From assembly GCF_003576645.1 (NCBI RefSeq), contig NC_044917.1:2231923-2295922 (forward strand): a DNA stretch of 64,000 nucleotides, given 5' to 3'. Numbering within the stretch: the stretch's first letter is position 1; the number at the start of each line of letters is the position of its first letter. The notes beneath the pieces were generated by a model that had not been told where the DNA came from, did no database searches, and saw nothing but the letters and a program-made list of their open reading frames with translations. The position numbers were made by a program, and so were the translations under genes. Source of the DNA: Ipomoea triloba (lineage: Eukaryota > Streptophyta > Magnoliopsida > Solanales > Convolvulaceae). Below are positions 1 through 12,287 of the stretch, piece by piece.

Positions 1-3000
1 ATTATGCATCAAGGTAACTATTTGGTTCCCCTCTCAATTGTTAGTTTTATTTTAAATTTTACACATTTTAATTACTTATGTGAAAAAACAAAAAAGCAAG
101 GGTATCATAAAAATTTAAATAATGACAAATATATATATATATATATGTATATGATTGTTTCATAGAAGCGACTATTTAAAGTCCTCCAAGTTCATATATA
201 ACTAGGAGTAATATCGGTTCAGTACTCTTGTAACTATGTGATTAACTTGATCATTCTTACTTATCATTTTGTCAAAAAGTGCAACTAATCGTGTATTAAA
301 ATTAATTTAAAGACTATAATTATAATTTTACATGTGCTAACAATTCTATTGATGAATCAAACATTGAAGAGTAATATTATATTTTCTCTGTCTTATTATT
401 TACTATATTCATTGTCAATTCAATCTTATTTCTTTGGTTATTTTCTTAGAATTTAATTTTGTGTGTATTTAATAGTATTTTTTTATGTAGTTTCTAAATA
501 TATATAATTTTTATATACTAGTACTAATTAAATATTTTAAAAAATTGAGTTGTAGAACTAGACATAAAATAGAGTGAAATAACCCCGCATTTACAACTTT
601 ATTTACCGTGATATGTTTTAATTAGTTAGTTATTCAATTAAAAGATCTATAATAAATAATAATTGACAAATTTTTATAGTAAAAAAATAATTATATTGTT
701 TTCTATAATTGAAAATTGTGCTGACTCATCTGGGTGTCCATATCCGACCATATGCCGTAAAGGTCAAATCGGTTACTATTATTCCGCCTATCACCTATCA
801 GTACGTCGTCGTCTCAACTCATTCACCCTAATTTGAATGGGAAGGCCGAAGACATGTCGATTTGTGGGTCCAAACTCCAAATTGCCAATGCCCTAAACCC
901 TAATTTTGCAGTTTCTTGGATGTGTACCAATGCATGTTGAGAGTTGAGACTCATTTGGAATGATAATATACATATTTCAAGTTTTAATTTATTTTTTAAA
1001 AAATATTTGTTTGCTTACATGCATATCTTGTTTTGATTCATCAATAAAAAAAGAGTGACACATAAATTTTATTACCCTATTTCTCTTTTATTAATAAAAT
1101 CATAACATATAGTGGAATTTTACTCTATAAAAGTCCATATATCATCATGACTCACGTTAACATTGCCTAACAATTACTTTAATTTGGCTAGCTAAGGTTG
1201 AAGGTCAATGCTCAAGGAACCACTAGTGAATATTTAAAGAGCCATCTTGGAGGATTGTCTGGGTATTACCAATGCTTCGAAGTTGAGTCTTGTTGGGTTT
1301 CTCATCTTCCTGATCGGAAAAAAGATTGAATTGAAGTTCAAACTTTAAAAAAAAAAATTTAAAATATTTTAAAATGCCAAAGAGTAAATTTGTCAATTGT
1401 AATTGTTGGATTATGACAAATATTAATTTGAATTTTAGACGCTTAATATTAAGGTCCAAACGATGATTATTTTCTCCTTATCTATAGGTGAAAGAAATAA
1501 TATACATTTATCATTGAACACGAGGTTTGTCCACACGACAATGCAACTTGATAAGTCATGTATGATTGATTAGAGTAGTGATGTAGGAATTACGTACTGA
1601 AAATGCCCAACCCATTGGATCGAGACATATCGTACAAAAATACAAAATGCGGCGAACCGCACACATCCAACAAATATCCGATTAATAGATTAGCAGATCT
1701 GATCTGGTCCATCAGAATATAATTAATGTACTACTTTTAATAGTTCTTACAACCTGGCATTCAATTTCCTTTTTATTTATTTTTTTAAACTTATATTTGA
1801 ATATTCTCTGAATTATTCCCAAATTTGATCTTAGTTTGTTGGTTCATGCTGCTGCTCACATGGTCTTACTGTACCAAAAGATTAAGAATAATATTTAAAT
1901 TATTAAAATATTATTTCTGCAAAGTATTGTTAATCGTAACAACCATCTTAATTTACACATTTTTTGTATTTATTACACACAAATTAAATAAATTGCATGT
2001 GTATCTTGTTAAAAAAAACTGCTTTTCGAATTATTTCTAGGGATACTGAATGCATTAAATTATTGCATATTGCATGTACTACTATCGTAACACGCGGGAT
2101 AGTTGGACTTGAATCGATTGTAATATTGGGACATATACATAGATTCGAACCATTGATCACATGTTTAAGTGACTCAAACCCTTCCCACTTGATCTAACAT
2201 CTTCTGGTCAAATAAATTTATTTTTGAGAAATTGTTATAATGACATATGCTAAAATGTCAAATTTTAAAAATGGAACATATACAATACACAACTTATGTA
2301 AAATCACAATTATACTCTCGTTATTTTCATTTTAAACATATTACTTCATCCATCAAATTTTATGCATTTAATATATTTAATGAGGTTTTACTAAAATTAT
2401 TATTATTTAAAATTTTATAATATTAAATTTAGTATTAGTATATAAAATTTATATATTTAAAAATTAAATTTAAAATATTATGAAATACAAAAATACTATA
2501 AAAAATAAATAAATAATTTAACAAATAAATAATAAATAGGACATGTAAAATAAGATAGACGATGGAGATGAGTATATTACATTTTGATGTACAAAAAATG
2601 ATGATTTGTAATTGGAATTGGTCCTTTCGATCAATTTATATATATATTCAATAATTTCGACAACCACAATTAATTTAAAAATTATTTAATTTTTTTTTTT
2701 TTACTATATGCCAAAAGTGGTCGATTTTTTTGGAAAAAAAAAATTTGTTAAATTTTCGTTTACTTTTCCCTACGTGACCACATGGTGGCAGTTGGGACAT
2801 TAAATAATAGACTGTAAGGCTGTTCAAGGTTTACAAGTGATAAGAGCAGCCCAGCATATTTGTGTGTATGATGGTGACATTGATTTTGTCATTTCCTAAT
2901 CATTTTTGCATAGAAAATTATTATAAAACCTAGTAGATCGAGCTTGTGCGTGGTTCTAATCTTAATATTTAATTTGCTAAAAAGAAAATCTTTTAGTCTC

Positions 3001-6000
3001 TTAATTATTTGTTAGTATTAGTTGTTTTAGTTGCTAACTTTTTGTTATTGTAATATACGTCGTAATTTTTTAAACAGAGTTACAACTTTAGTTCATGGAG
3101 TTGTGAAACTGTTAAACTTCATTAGTGTTTTACTTAGTGCATTGATAGTTTACTATTTTATTTTATGATTATTTTTCTTTAATTAGAACAATTTTCACTA
3201 TCAAAATTTTATTTGCATACTAAAATTGTAGTAGTTATTAAAGAAAGAGAAAGGAACAAAAAAGAAGAAGAATATAACAAGTTACTAACATGCTCATCAT
3301 ATATTAAGCAAAAATGTAATCAAATGATTTTGCATTTTTTTTAAAAAGTTAAATGACTAAAACAACTAATGATAATCCAAGTTGGTAGAACATATATAAT
3401 TCTCACATCAAAAGGTCACGTGCTTTATTATCATCAAAACCTTCTTGCTCGTGTCTGTCGCACATGTTCTCCCAGCCTATTGGGGCTTATTTATACACGC
3501 AACTCACACTTTTGAGTAGACTGCGAATTTACCTCAACATAAAAAAAAATGAAAAAAAATTATAATTTTATCTTTTAGTTAAAATAAAATATTTTTGTTT
3601 AAAAAAATAAGGCAATAAAACAAAAGAAATCCACGTATACTGTGGGATTGTGGGGTGGATTTTGACCATTTTGCTTTACATTTATTACTTATTTATTACA
3701 AATAGTCTGCTTTTAGTTTAATCAATTTGTTGGAATGTCGGACATAAAATAATTTAAAAATCTCTTTCATATCAATTATTGAGCCTAATGTTAATTAGCA
3801 TATATGGATCAAGACCACCCAATATATATAGTATTAAGTCAAAATACATTAATATCAAAATTGGAATAGCACAATTATCAACTAAACTTGCCAGAAGAGG
3901 CCAATGAATTGTCATTGGTCACGGCCTTCACCAATGGTGAGCTCTCGGCTCCTTAAATTGTCCAAACGAAAGTTTACAATTTTAGTCCCGGTATTATAAA
4001 ATTATTGTGAATTTACTTGTGTTATATTATGAATGCTGTCACTTTTAATAATTGAATTGTCAATAAAATGACAATTGTGAATTTTCCTTCAATGTATATA
4101 TTAAAAATTTTGATTTCTCTTATGAAATTGTAGTTATCAGGACTATTAATGGAGTTTTATCTTCTATTTCTATATTCCCCGAAATAACGTTTCATCTCCA
4201 TACTTTAGTAATAAGACATGTAGACCATTAACCCTCATTGCATTACTTTTAAAATTTTAATTAGGTAAATAGATGCTAGTAGTCTACATTTTTTTTTTTT
4301 TTTGGTTTTTAGTCACTAAGTTGTAGAGTTAAAGAGTAATTTGGGTGGAAAGAAAATATAGATACATTTTTATTATTAGTTATGATAAATTAGAATTTCT
4401 AAAAAATAATAGTAAATTTTAATAGAATGATTGAAAACGTCACTTTATTGCTAATTCATGAACAAAAAAGTGAGTTTACACTTATAATACAATGACTAAA
4501 TATACTATTTACAAGCTTTCTTTTGCTAGTCAAATGATCAAAAATAAGTTCATAAGTCTTATTTTGCTAGCAACCACATGGTGCATGGTTCGAATCTTAC
4601 CAATGATTATTGACTTCGATCTTGACATGATGAACATAGACAATTTTTTTTTTATTGCCAAGAGAAACTAAAAAAGTAAATAAATAAATAAATAAGCAAA
4701 ACAATTTTTTAATGAATTTAACTAAAAATTTAATCCAAAAATGTCCAGTTATAGACAAATGGTTTGACTACCAATTTAATGTAAACTTGAATATGGGTCT
4801 TTTACCATTGAAAGTTATATGTGATATGTCTAAATATCACTCGGGTAGTATATGCGGGATTGCGAGTTTTTCTCGTAACTCAAAAAAAATATAAAATTAT
4901 AAATATAATAATAATTAAATAAAATATTCGAAGTTAAATCATACTCCCTAGTATATACTATTATATTCCTCCCATATAATTATGTGGTAAACATGGAAAA
5001 AAAATATAAAGCTGAAAATTGAAAAAGTAGCACAAATTTTTAAAGTAGAGCATTAATGTTATGTATTTATATTGGAATTGCAATGCTACAAACAAATAAT
5101 AATTATATTAACATATTAATTTATTTATTTTACAATTTACACCATTGGACTAATTCACTAAAGGCCTTTAACAAGGTAATAACACCATGGTTTAATATTT
5201 AATATAAGTTATTCGCAACTTAATTTATATAATATTTAATTAGTATCAATAAATAAAATCTATATATTTTTAAAAAGACATTAAATGTATTACTAGACAA
5301 AAAATGTGAATTTTAAAATTTATAAGGAAATAAATTTTAAAAAGGAATGGTGGTAAAGATAAGATGGGGCAATATATAGCACCGATAAAGGTTAAATAGG
5401 TATCTTCACTAATAATGAGAATACAATTTAGTCATTAAACTAAAAATAAGTACAATTAATCGTTTTACTATAAAATATTATTAACAATCACTAAATTTCT
5501 ATTACACTCCCTCTAGAATAAGGAAACTCCAAATTAAAATTAGCCCCATGAATTTTAAGGGAAGTCGACGATGCATATTCTAAGAATAATCATCAATGTC
5601 AAATTGTCAATAGGCATTGGTGCTGATAATAGTAAATATACTCTGTATTACTTTTTGTTGTGCCGTGTATTATTTGTATTTATACTATTTTATACTAATA
5701 TATTATTAATAATAATATACGGAGTATTTAATATAAAATTGTACTCGGTATTATTATCACAAGTGTAAATTGACTAGGAATATCCCAAATCTTATATTAA
5801 GAAGAAATTTTAAAACATTCTTAATTAAACCAAACACAAACCTTCAATTCGTCGCCTTGCACATTCATGATAGCTTCAAAGTTGAAACTCATAATAATAT
5901 TTGAGCCCAACGTTTTATGCAAATTGCATTATTACCCCTCCACTGCATGAACTCAGAACTGCAATCAATCTCTTTCGATATATATATATACACAAATACT

Positions 6001-6230
6001 GATATACACAACACATCCCTGTATTTGGCAGTTAGGCACTCATCCAAGCTGTTCTCTTTCAGAAAGGAGAGGTTTTGGAGCTTCTGGAAAGCACTAAAGG
6101 TGAAAGGGCGGTAGCATACAGCATCCCTACAAGAAGAATAGCAGAGTAAGATTTTCGTTTCTTCTTCTACTCTTTCTGTATGTATACATATATCAGTGTG
6201 TATATATGAGCGCGAGGGAGATAGCATTTA
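1..6230. other. AT-rich intergenic DNA, no gene recognised
   Basis: I see no protein-coding gene, tRNA or rRNA here. The stretch is strongly AT-rich, with a short AT microsatellite near 129-147 and many homopolymer A/T runs. Open frames are short and have no recognisable protein content. A fragment near 4565-4625 contains a box-B-like GGTTCGAATC and may be a decayed tRNA-derived SINE, but the match is too weak to call. The last 300 bases probably hold the promoter and 5' leader of the transporter gene that follows. Confidence 0.6.
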
Positions 6231-6636
6231 CTCTCTGATTCCAGAATTTGCAGCCACAAAATACTGCAGTCATTAACTTTATACTGATTTAGCCTTTAAC
6301 CCTTCTTCTTCATGGAGCACCCTCAATTTTGTTGTTTATGTCTGCACATACAATCATACATATATCTGTCTCTATATAGGTGTGTGTTTTAATTTTTATT
6401 TTTATTATTGTGGGCAGTATGTTTGCCTCTTTTGGTAATGTGAAATTGAAAATTTTCTTCAGCTTTCTATCTGTTGATGTGTTTTGGGAATTTGGGATAA
6501 AAGTTAAATCAGTATTGATTTTTAGAGGATATAGTGAAATGTCAAGAAAATTTGTTGTGTGAAGAGTTGACATCTCATTGTATGCTGAAATTTTTGATAT
6601 CTGTATAGATTTTAAGGTCTTCTAAGGCAAAAAGTT

Positions 6637-9600
6637 ATGAAGAATTCAGTGTCTGACCACAGTTTCTACATAGAGAGTGAGGAAGAGGATGAGGAACAGG
6701 AGAAGGGTGAATATGGAATTGGGGAAAGACATGGATCTGATTTTTCCAACTACTCCAATGATCATGAAAATGAGAATGAGAACGAGAACGAGAATGATCG
6801 CCAGCAGAGTAAGCCCAATTCATACAGCAATGCTTGGCCGCAAAGTTACAGGTACAAATCGTTTTCCGTGACAAGTTTGATGAATATCTTAGTAGGTCTA
6901 GTCTCCAAGGTGTTTGATGAAATAAAATTTTGGTTTTGGTTTTGGAACTGGATGAAATAAGGGAATAACAAGAAAGTGAAATGCAATTGCATTGTGTCTT
7001 CAATTTTTTCTGTTTCTTACATTGCCAATCCTACCTCGAAATACAATAGGATTATTCTATCCTTTATAGCATTCCTTAAAACACACTTCAGAAGATTAAT
7101 ATTCTCCATGTACTTGGTACAGGCAATCTATTGATCTGTATAGTAGTGTACCCTCTCCAAGTATCAACTTTCTGGGTACACCCTCGCTGTCACGTCTAAG
7201 CAGCTCGTTTCTTTCCTCATCACTTACGAAGAGACACACTCCTGAGGTATTGCCTACACTGCATAAACCACTCTTACCACCAAAAGAAGAGGAGCAGCAA
7301 AGACGAAGTTCGCATTCTTTGCTGCCTCCTATACCATCAAGATCTTCTGTTGTAAAGAAAGTTACCCCTGATGGGAAAGTCATTACAATCACACATGAAG
7401 TTCCCATGCCGAAGCAGAGCTCATTTGGCCAAGCAGTGCTAAACGGTATCTTTTGACCACATTTTCATCACTATGTTCAAGATGTAGTCAGTCAAATCAC
7501 TTCTTAAGTACTCACATTACAATTCTTCTCATAAGAAATAGATTGAAAATTGTTTTTAAGAATCCAGATTTAGTTTTAAATTTTAATCGACTTCTGACCT
7601 CACAATTATGCAGCTAGATTACTCCCAATTTCATCTGATGCATAGTCCACATGTTTCAAACAGGCATTAATGTTTTATGCGGAGTAGGAATACTTTCTAC
7701 TCCTTATGCTGTCAAAGAGGGCGGATGGTTTGGGCTTCCTATATTGTTTATCTTCGCTGTACTTTCTTACTACACTGGGATTCTTCTGCGGTCCTGCTTA
7801 GACAGCCAACCAGGGCTTGAGACTTACCCTGACATTGGGCAGGCTGCCTTTGGTTCAACCGGACGGGTTGTCATATCTGTAAGTTCTTTTGGCTCTCGAT
7901 TTTTCTTGTTCTCTTCTGTACTATCTTCCAGGTAAAAATTTAGGTAGCTTTTCACTTAAAAAGCAAATGCATCTTTCTTTTTACCTAGATGTTACACATT
8001 AAACTGAAAATTTTAAGTATTGCTTGCACTGACACTGTTTTGTTTATTTCTCTGTTGTATTCTGTGGATGCAGATCATTCTATATGTGGAATTATACGTA
8101 AGTACAGATGCCTTAACTATGCAAGTCTTTCTCTGCATGTTTCTAGTTTGTTATGTGGAAATACAAATTAGAATAATTTTATATTTCCCCAACTGTTTCT
8201 ATGGTATAAAATACTTATGAATTGTAATTCTTTCTATCCGGCAACAGTATATCTTCATAGAAAAAAATTGGGGAAATATATTTGTTCTAAGTGATTTTGC
8301 AAGTAATCTGTCAGGATTTATTACTGAGATCCTGATTTAATCGGTCCATTTCTAAGTGAACTACCATGGGTATTCTAATTGTGCGGGGCTCATCTGTGGT
8401 AACTGCTTGCAGGCTTGTTGTGTTGAATATATAATTTTGGAAGGCGATAACTTGTCATCTTTATTCCCAAATGCACATTTAAATTTGGGAGGGCTACATT
8501 TAGATGCACACCATGTTTTTGCACTGATGGCAACCCTGGCTGTTCTTCCTACTACCTGGCTGCGTGACCTCACTGTTCTCAGTTATATCTCAGGTGATCA
8601 TAATAGTTCCTATTATTGGCGTTTGAACCGGGAAATGGGAAAGATCATAGCTTCTTTCTGCACACACCGACACGTGCTTATTTTGAGTTCTTTCTGTTTC
8701 AGCTGGAGGAGTTGTTGCATCTCTACTGGTTGTTGCTGCCTTGTATTGGGCTGGCTTGGTGGATAATGTTGGCTTTGAAAGCAAAAGGACGACGTTGAAT
8801 CTATCCACTCTTCCAGTTGCAGTTGGTCTCTATGGTTATTGCTACTCGGGGCATGCTGTGTTTCCCAATATATATACATCGATGGAGAAACGCAACCAAT
8901 TCCCTGCAGTCCTCTTAGCCAGGTACTCTAAATCAAGTGTAGCTTGGAATTTATTTATTTAACCTCAAACCCTAAGATTTATTTCTAGGTGAAAACATAA
9001 AATCTATTCTTCCTGTGAATGGCATTCGGTTTTTTCACCGTGTTTGTGTTGATTATGGATGCAGTTTCGGGATAGTTACTCTGCTGTATGCTGGAACTGC
9101 TGTAATGGGATATATGATGTTTGGGGATTCATCTGAGTCACAGTTCACACTAAACATGCCGAATGATTTAGTTTCCTCCAAAGTTGCTGTCTGGACAACT
9201 GTAGGTCATTCTACATCAGCTTCAGTTTCTTATAATTAGTAAACTTGAAATTTGCTATTCTAACTTGAATTTTCTGCTAATCTTTTGCAGGTTGTCAATC
9301 CATTTACAAAATATCCTTTCTTGCGAAGGCTTCGTTTTAACCATATGCACCTCTACTTGAAATTCTTAGTAGCATTTTTTTAGAAGTAATCACATCACAC
9401 GCTATACAGAATCGTTCTAACCAGCAATTCCAACACAAAAGGAAACGTGAACTAGCTATATAGATGCTTTCTAGTAAAAAATTTCTACTGCCATTACTCT
9501 CCTGATTGCGTTTCTACCTGAAATAAAACATAAATTTCCCCGTGTCTTCCTTAATTAGATACACGTATGCATTAACCATTGCTCCTGTGGCAATGAGTCT

Positions 9601-10520
9601 TGAAGAATTGATACCCTCAGGCCAAGGCAAATCTCGTTGGATATATTCAATCTTCATCAGGACAGCACTGGTGGTATCGTCTTTAATCGTTGGTCTCTTG
9701 ATACCCTTCTTCGGTAAGTTTTCATGCTACAGATCTATTTCTTGCTGTAAATGTTCTATGTTTCATATTGGTTAAAATGATCATTCTTTAGCATTGCATC
9801 TTTGTTAAGGATGCTAGTTGTAAGTTCTTTAATCACAATAAATTCCTCAATTTACAGGTCTTGTGATGTCCCTTATTGGATCTTTTCTCACCATGCTAGT
9901 CGTAAGTCACCGAATCCTATGCCATTTCCCTCACAGTTTCTCTTTTTACAATCACCGTAAGCCAGTATATTGATTCAAGTTTTGTTTCAGACACTGATAC
10001 TCCCTTGCGCCTGTTATCTTAGCATATTGAGGGGCAAAATAAGCTACATCCAGGTATGGATTCCTCCTGGTTCTCAGTATTCGGTTTTCACTTGATTATG
10101 AGTTCAATGTTTTATCCCAGACAGTTAATCAAGTTCCAATCTTTTCTACTGCTCTTTTGATACTTATTCCTCCATCGATCATCGTTTACTCACACTGTAA
10201 AACCATATCATTCTTACCATGTATCACAAACCATCCATTATGCATAAACCGAAGCATCCATTATTCAATTTACTTATTCTGCATTCTCGACAACTGCTTC
10301 ATTCACTAGAGAAAAAACGCGAAATCCAGAAAACAGAACTATAGAGTGGCTAGACGTAGTCAATCAGTGACTGCTAGCTATGATCTTAATTGTCTGACGA
10401 AAAACAACTTTGTTTTGGCAGGCATCAGCTTGTGTAGTTGTTATGGGAGTGGGAGTGGTATCATCAGCTTTCGGAACATATTCTGCCATTTTCCAGATTG
10501 TTGAGAGTCTGAGTGGTTGA
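6637..10520 (+). CDS. AVT1: AVT1-type vacuolar amino acid transporter (AAAP family)
   Basis: Predicted to move neutral amino acids across the tonoplast by proton exchange, as known for the AVT1 branch of the amino acid/auxin permease family. Twelve exons join to 562 residues, within the usual AVT1 range: 6637-6851, 7123-7445, 7664-7878, 8074-8097, 8413-8593, 8703-8922, 9065-9200, 9291-9310, 9565-9713, 9858-9901, 9991-10053, 10422-10520. The first about 165 residues are hydrophilic and acidic, with a Glu-rich stretch and an Asn-Glu dipeptide run, typical of the cytosolic N-terminus of AVT1 proteins. The membrane domain starts with GINVLCGVGILSTPYAVKEG, the family hallmark, and later has GYCYSGHAVFPNIY and KYALTIAPVAMSLEELIPS. 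About eleven hydrophobic segments follow. Two exons are tiny (24 and 20 bases). The intron at 9311-9564 is AT-AC. The start is the only in-frame ATG before the acidic domain. Exact paralogue (AVT1A-J) is not determinable here. Confidence 0.93.
9311..9564 (+). other. U12-type AT-AC intron in the transporter gene
   Basis: No GT-AG pair keeps the frame between VVNPFTK and YALTIAPVAMS. The sequence offers instead ATATCCTTTC right after the exon, the U12 5' splice-site consensus, and TTCCTTAAT about 11 bases before a terminal AC, the U12 branch-point consensus at its normal distance. Using AT at 9311 and AC at 9563-9564 restores the Lys codon and the conserved protein exactly. Confidence 0.93.
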
Positions 10521-11819
10521 GCTGAATCTGTTGGTAGTTTAGATGCCTTTTGCATACATTCATACTATAGAACTTTTATCTACTCTAGTTGCTGGTTTAG
10601 TAGTGGTTTCTCATATTCTTTTTCTATAATTACTTGGTTTCATTACCTGTTCAATTGTAGTACCATGTTTATGAATGTTGTAATTTTCTTTGAAATATAT
10701 TATGAAAGAAATGAGTTTGGATTTCATTCCCTTTTAACTCAACAGCTTGATACAGCTCATAGCATACAATTAAATCAATAGTTTCAGGTATATATACATA
10801 AAATAAATTATACTTTTATATCAAAATTATGTTTTAAAGTAACCAGTAATTTAAAATTTTTCAATTTTTTTTATTTCTTTTAATTTTTTAAGTGGGTCCA
10901 CATCTACAAGATCTCAAAAAAATAAGTTTGTAAAAATTAAATATACTTTATATATATATAAAAATCACACCAAACAAAATTATCATTTATAAAATAAATG
11001 AAACTGTAATTTAACAAATAAATAATACAAAGTACTTAACTAATAATTAATAAGTATTAAAAAATACGCAAACAAAGTTCAAGCTAAAATAAATTTTTAG
11101 GAGTATAGCAAAACAAGCCAGATAAATAATGTTGATAAAAGAAGATCACCTAGATCAAGCACCAAAATAAATGTTATCCAAAAAAAAAATAGTATTCAAA
11201 TTTTTATAAAATATTTTTGAAATTTAAAATTTTATAGTATTATGAAATATTTTGAATATTATGACAATTACAAATTTTTGATAAATTCATCATTTTCGTT
11301 CATTTTTATCACGTGTCTTCTATCTATTGATTTATATTTTACAAAATATATATAAATAAATGAAATGGTTACATTTCAATTTACAAACTAATCATACAAT
11401 ATCCAAACTAATGTATGTTTTTAATTTTTTAAAAGCATCTTCCTTTATTATAATGATTTAATTATTCGCAAACATTATGAAAGAAAAAAAAAGTTTTTCC
11501 TATTCTAATTATAAAAAAAAAATTTCACGTTTCTTGCCGCCCTTGGGAAATCTAAGCTACAACGTTCCTAGCACCCAATAAAGTAGTAAATAATGTTTTA
11601 AAAACAGTGTAATTAATATATAACTTAAGCTTACCACCTACTAGTCTGGGACTACTACAGAGATTTTTTTAAGAAGTATTTAGATAAACAGGTCTCAAAT
11701 CTAAAACAAAAAAGGCTAGTGAAATTGGAAGTGACACCTTCCCGACTTCCCCTATCCTCAGAAAAAAATAATATTCCCCATATATTATCACCTCTTTCTA
11801 TCCATTTCCGATTTCTGCT
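10521..11819. other. Intergenic region between transporter and DXS genes
   Basis: The first 200 bases are probably the transporter 3' UTR. The rest is AT-rich and holds no gene. Bases 10871-10899 are identical over 29 bases to 17261-17289 in front of the Pumilio gene (ending AAGTGGGTCC), so this part contains a fragment of a dispersed repeat. Confidence 0.5.
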
Positions 11820-11825
11820 CACGTG
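11820..11825 (+). promoter_or_regulatory. G-box (CACGTG) upstream of DXS
   Basis: CACGTGGC lies about 70 bases upstream of a TATA element and 460 bases before the DXS start codon. G-boxes bind bZIP and bHLH factors such as HY5 and PIFs, which are known light regulators of plastid isoprenoid genes. Function here is inferred from position only. Confidence 0.5.
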
Positions 11826-11890
11826 GCTAATAGCAAGCCACTTGGCAGTGCATCTCACTTTCAACAATGTCTTGGTAAGTAAACCCACAC

Positions 11891-11899
11891 TATATATAG
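11891..11899 (+). promoter_or_regulatory. Probable TATA box of DXS
   Basis: TATATATAG stands in a less A/T-simple stretch and is followed about 30 bases later by a C/T-rich leader (TTCTCAAATTTCCCTCTCC), a usual arrangement for a plant transcription start. This would give a 5' UTR of about 360 bases. Confidence 0.5.
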
Positions 11900-11969
11900 T
11901 CAAACAAACAGTCATTTCTTCTCAAATTTCCCTCTCCAAAACTAAAAACTCCTCACTTCACCTTCATTA

Positions 11970-12059
11970 ATGTCTCACATGCACTCCAATTTTCGAAGAT
12001 ATCACATTTTCAGTGCTTTTACCACCGTCCTAATTCACCATAATTGCTATTTTTCTTGA
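11970..12059 (+). other. Possible upstream ORF (29 codons) in the DXS leader
   Basis: An ATG at 11970 opens a 29-codon frame ending in TGA at 12057-12059, 228 bases before the DXS start codon. It lies downstream of the proposed TATA box, so it would be in the mRNA unless the leader is spliced. No recognisable peptide family. Confidence 0.35.
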
Positions 12060-12287
12060 GAATTCTTTTTATTTTCTTTCGTTTTAGTCAAAAGTTGCAG
12101 AACCACCAGTAGTGGCCAGCGGCAGTAGTGGCACTAGCTACCATTACCATTAGTTTCTTGAACTACTTCAAAAAGCCACCACCTAAATCAAAGATTGGAA
12201 GATTTGCCTGACTTGTTTGGATTCTTATAGTCCTCTGCCTTTCTGGGTCTTCTTCATCCTTCATTCTGCATTCCTACATTTTACAAA

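Noticed and set aside
5889..6573. Minus- and plus-strand small ORFs before the transporter gene
   Set aside because: Low-complexity AT-rich frames that overlap on both strands; this stretch is better read as promoter and 5' leader.
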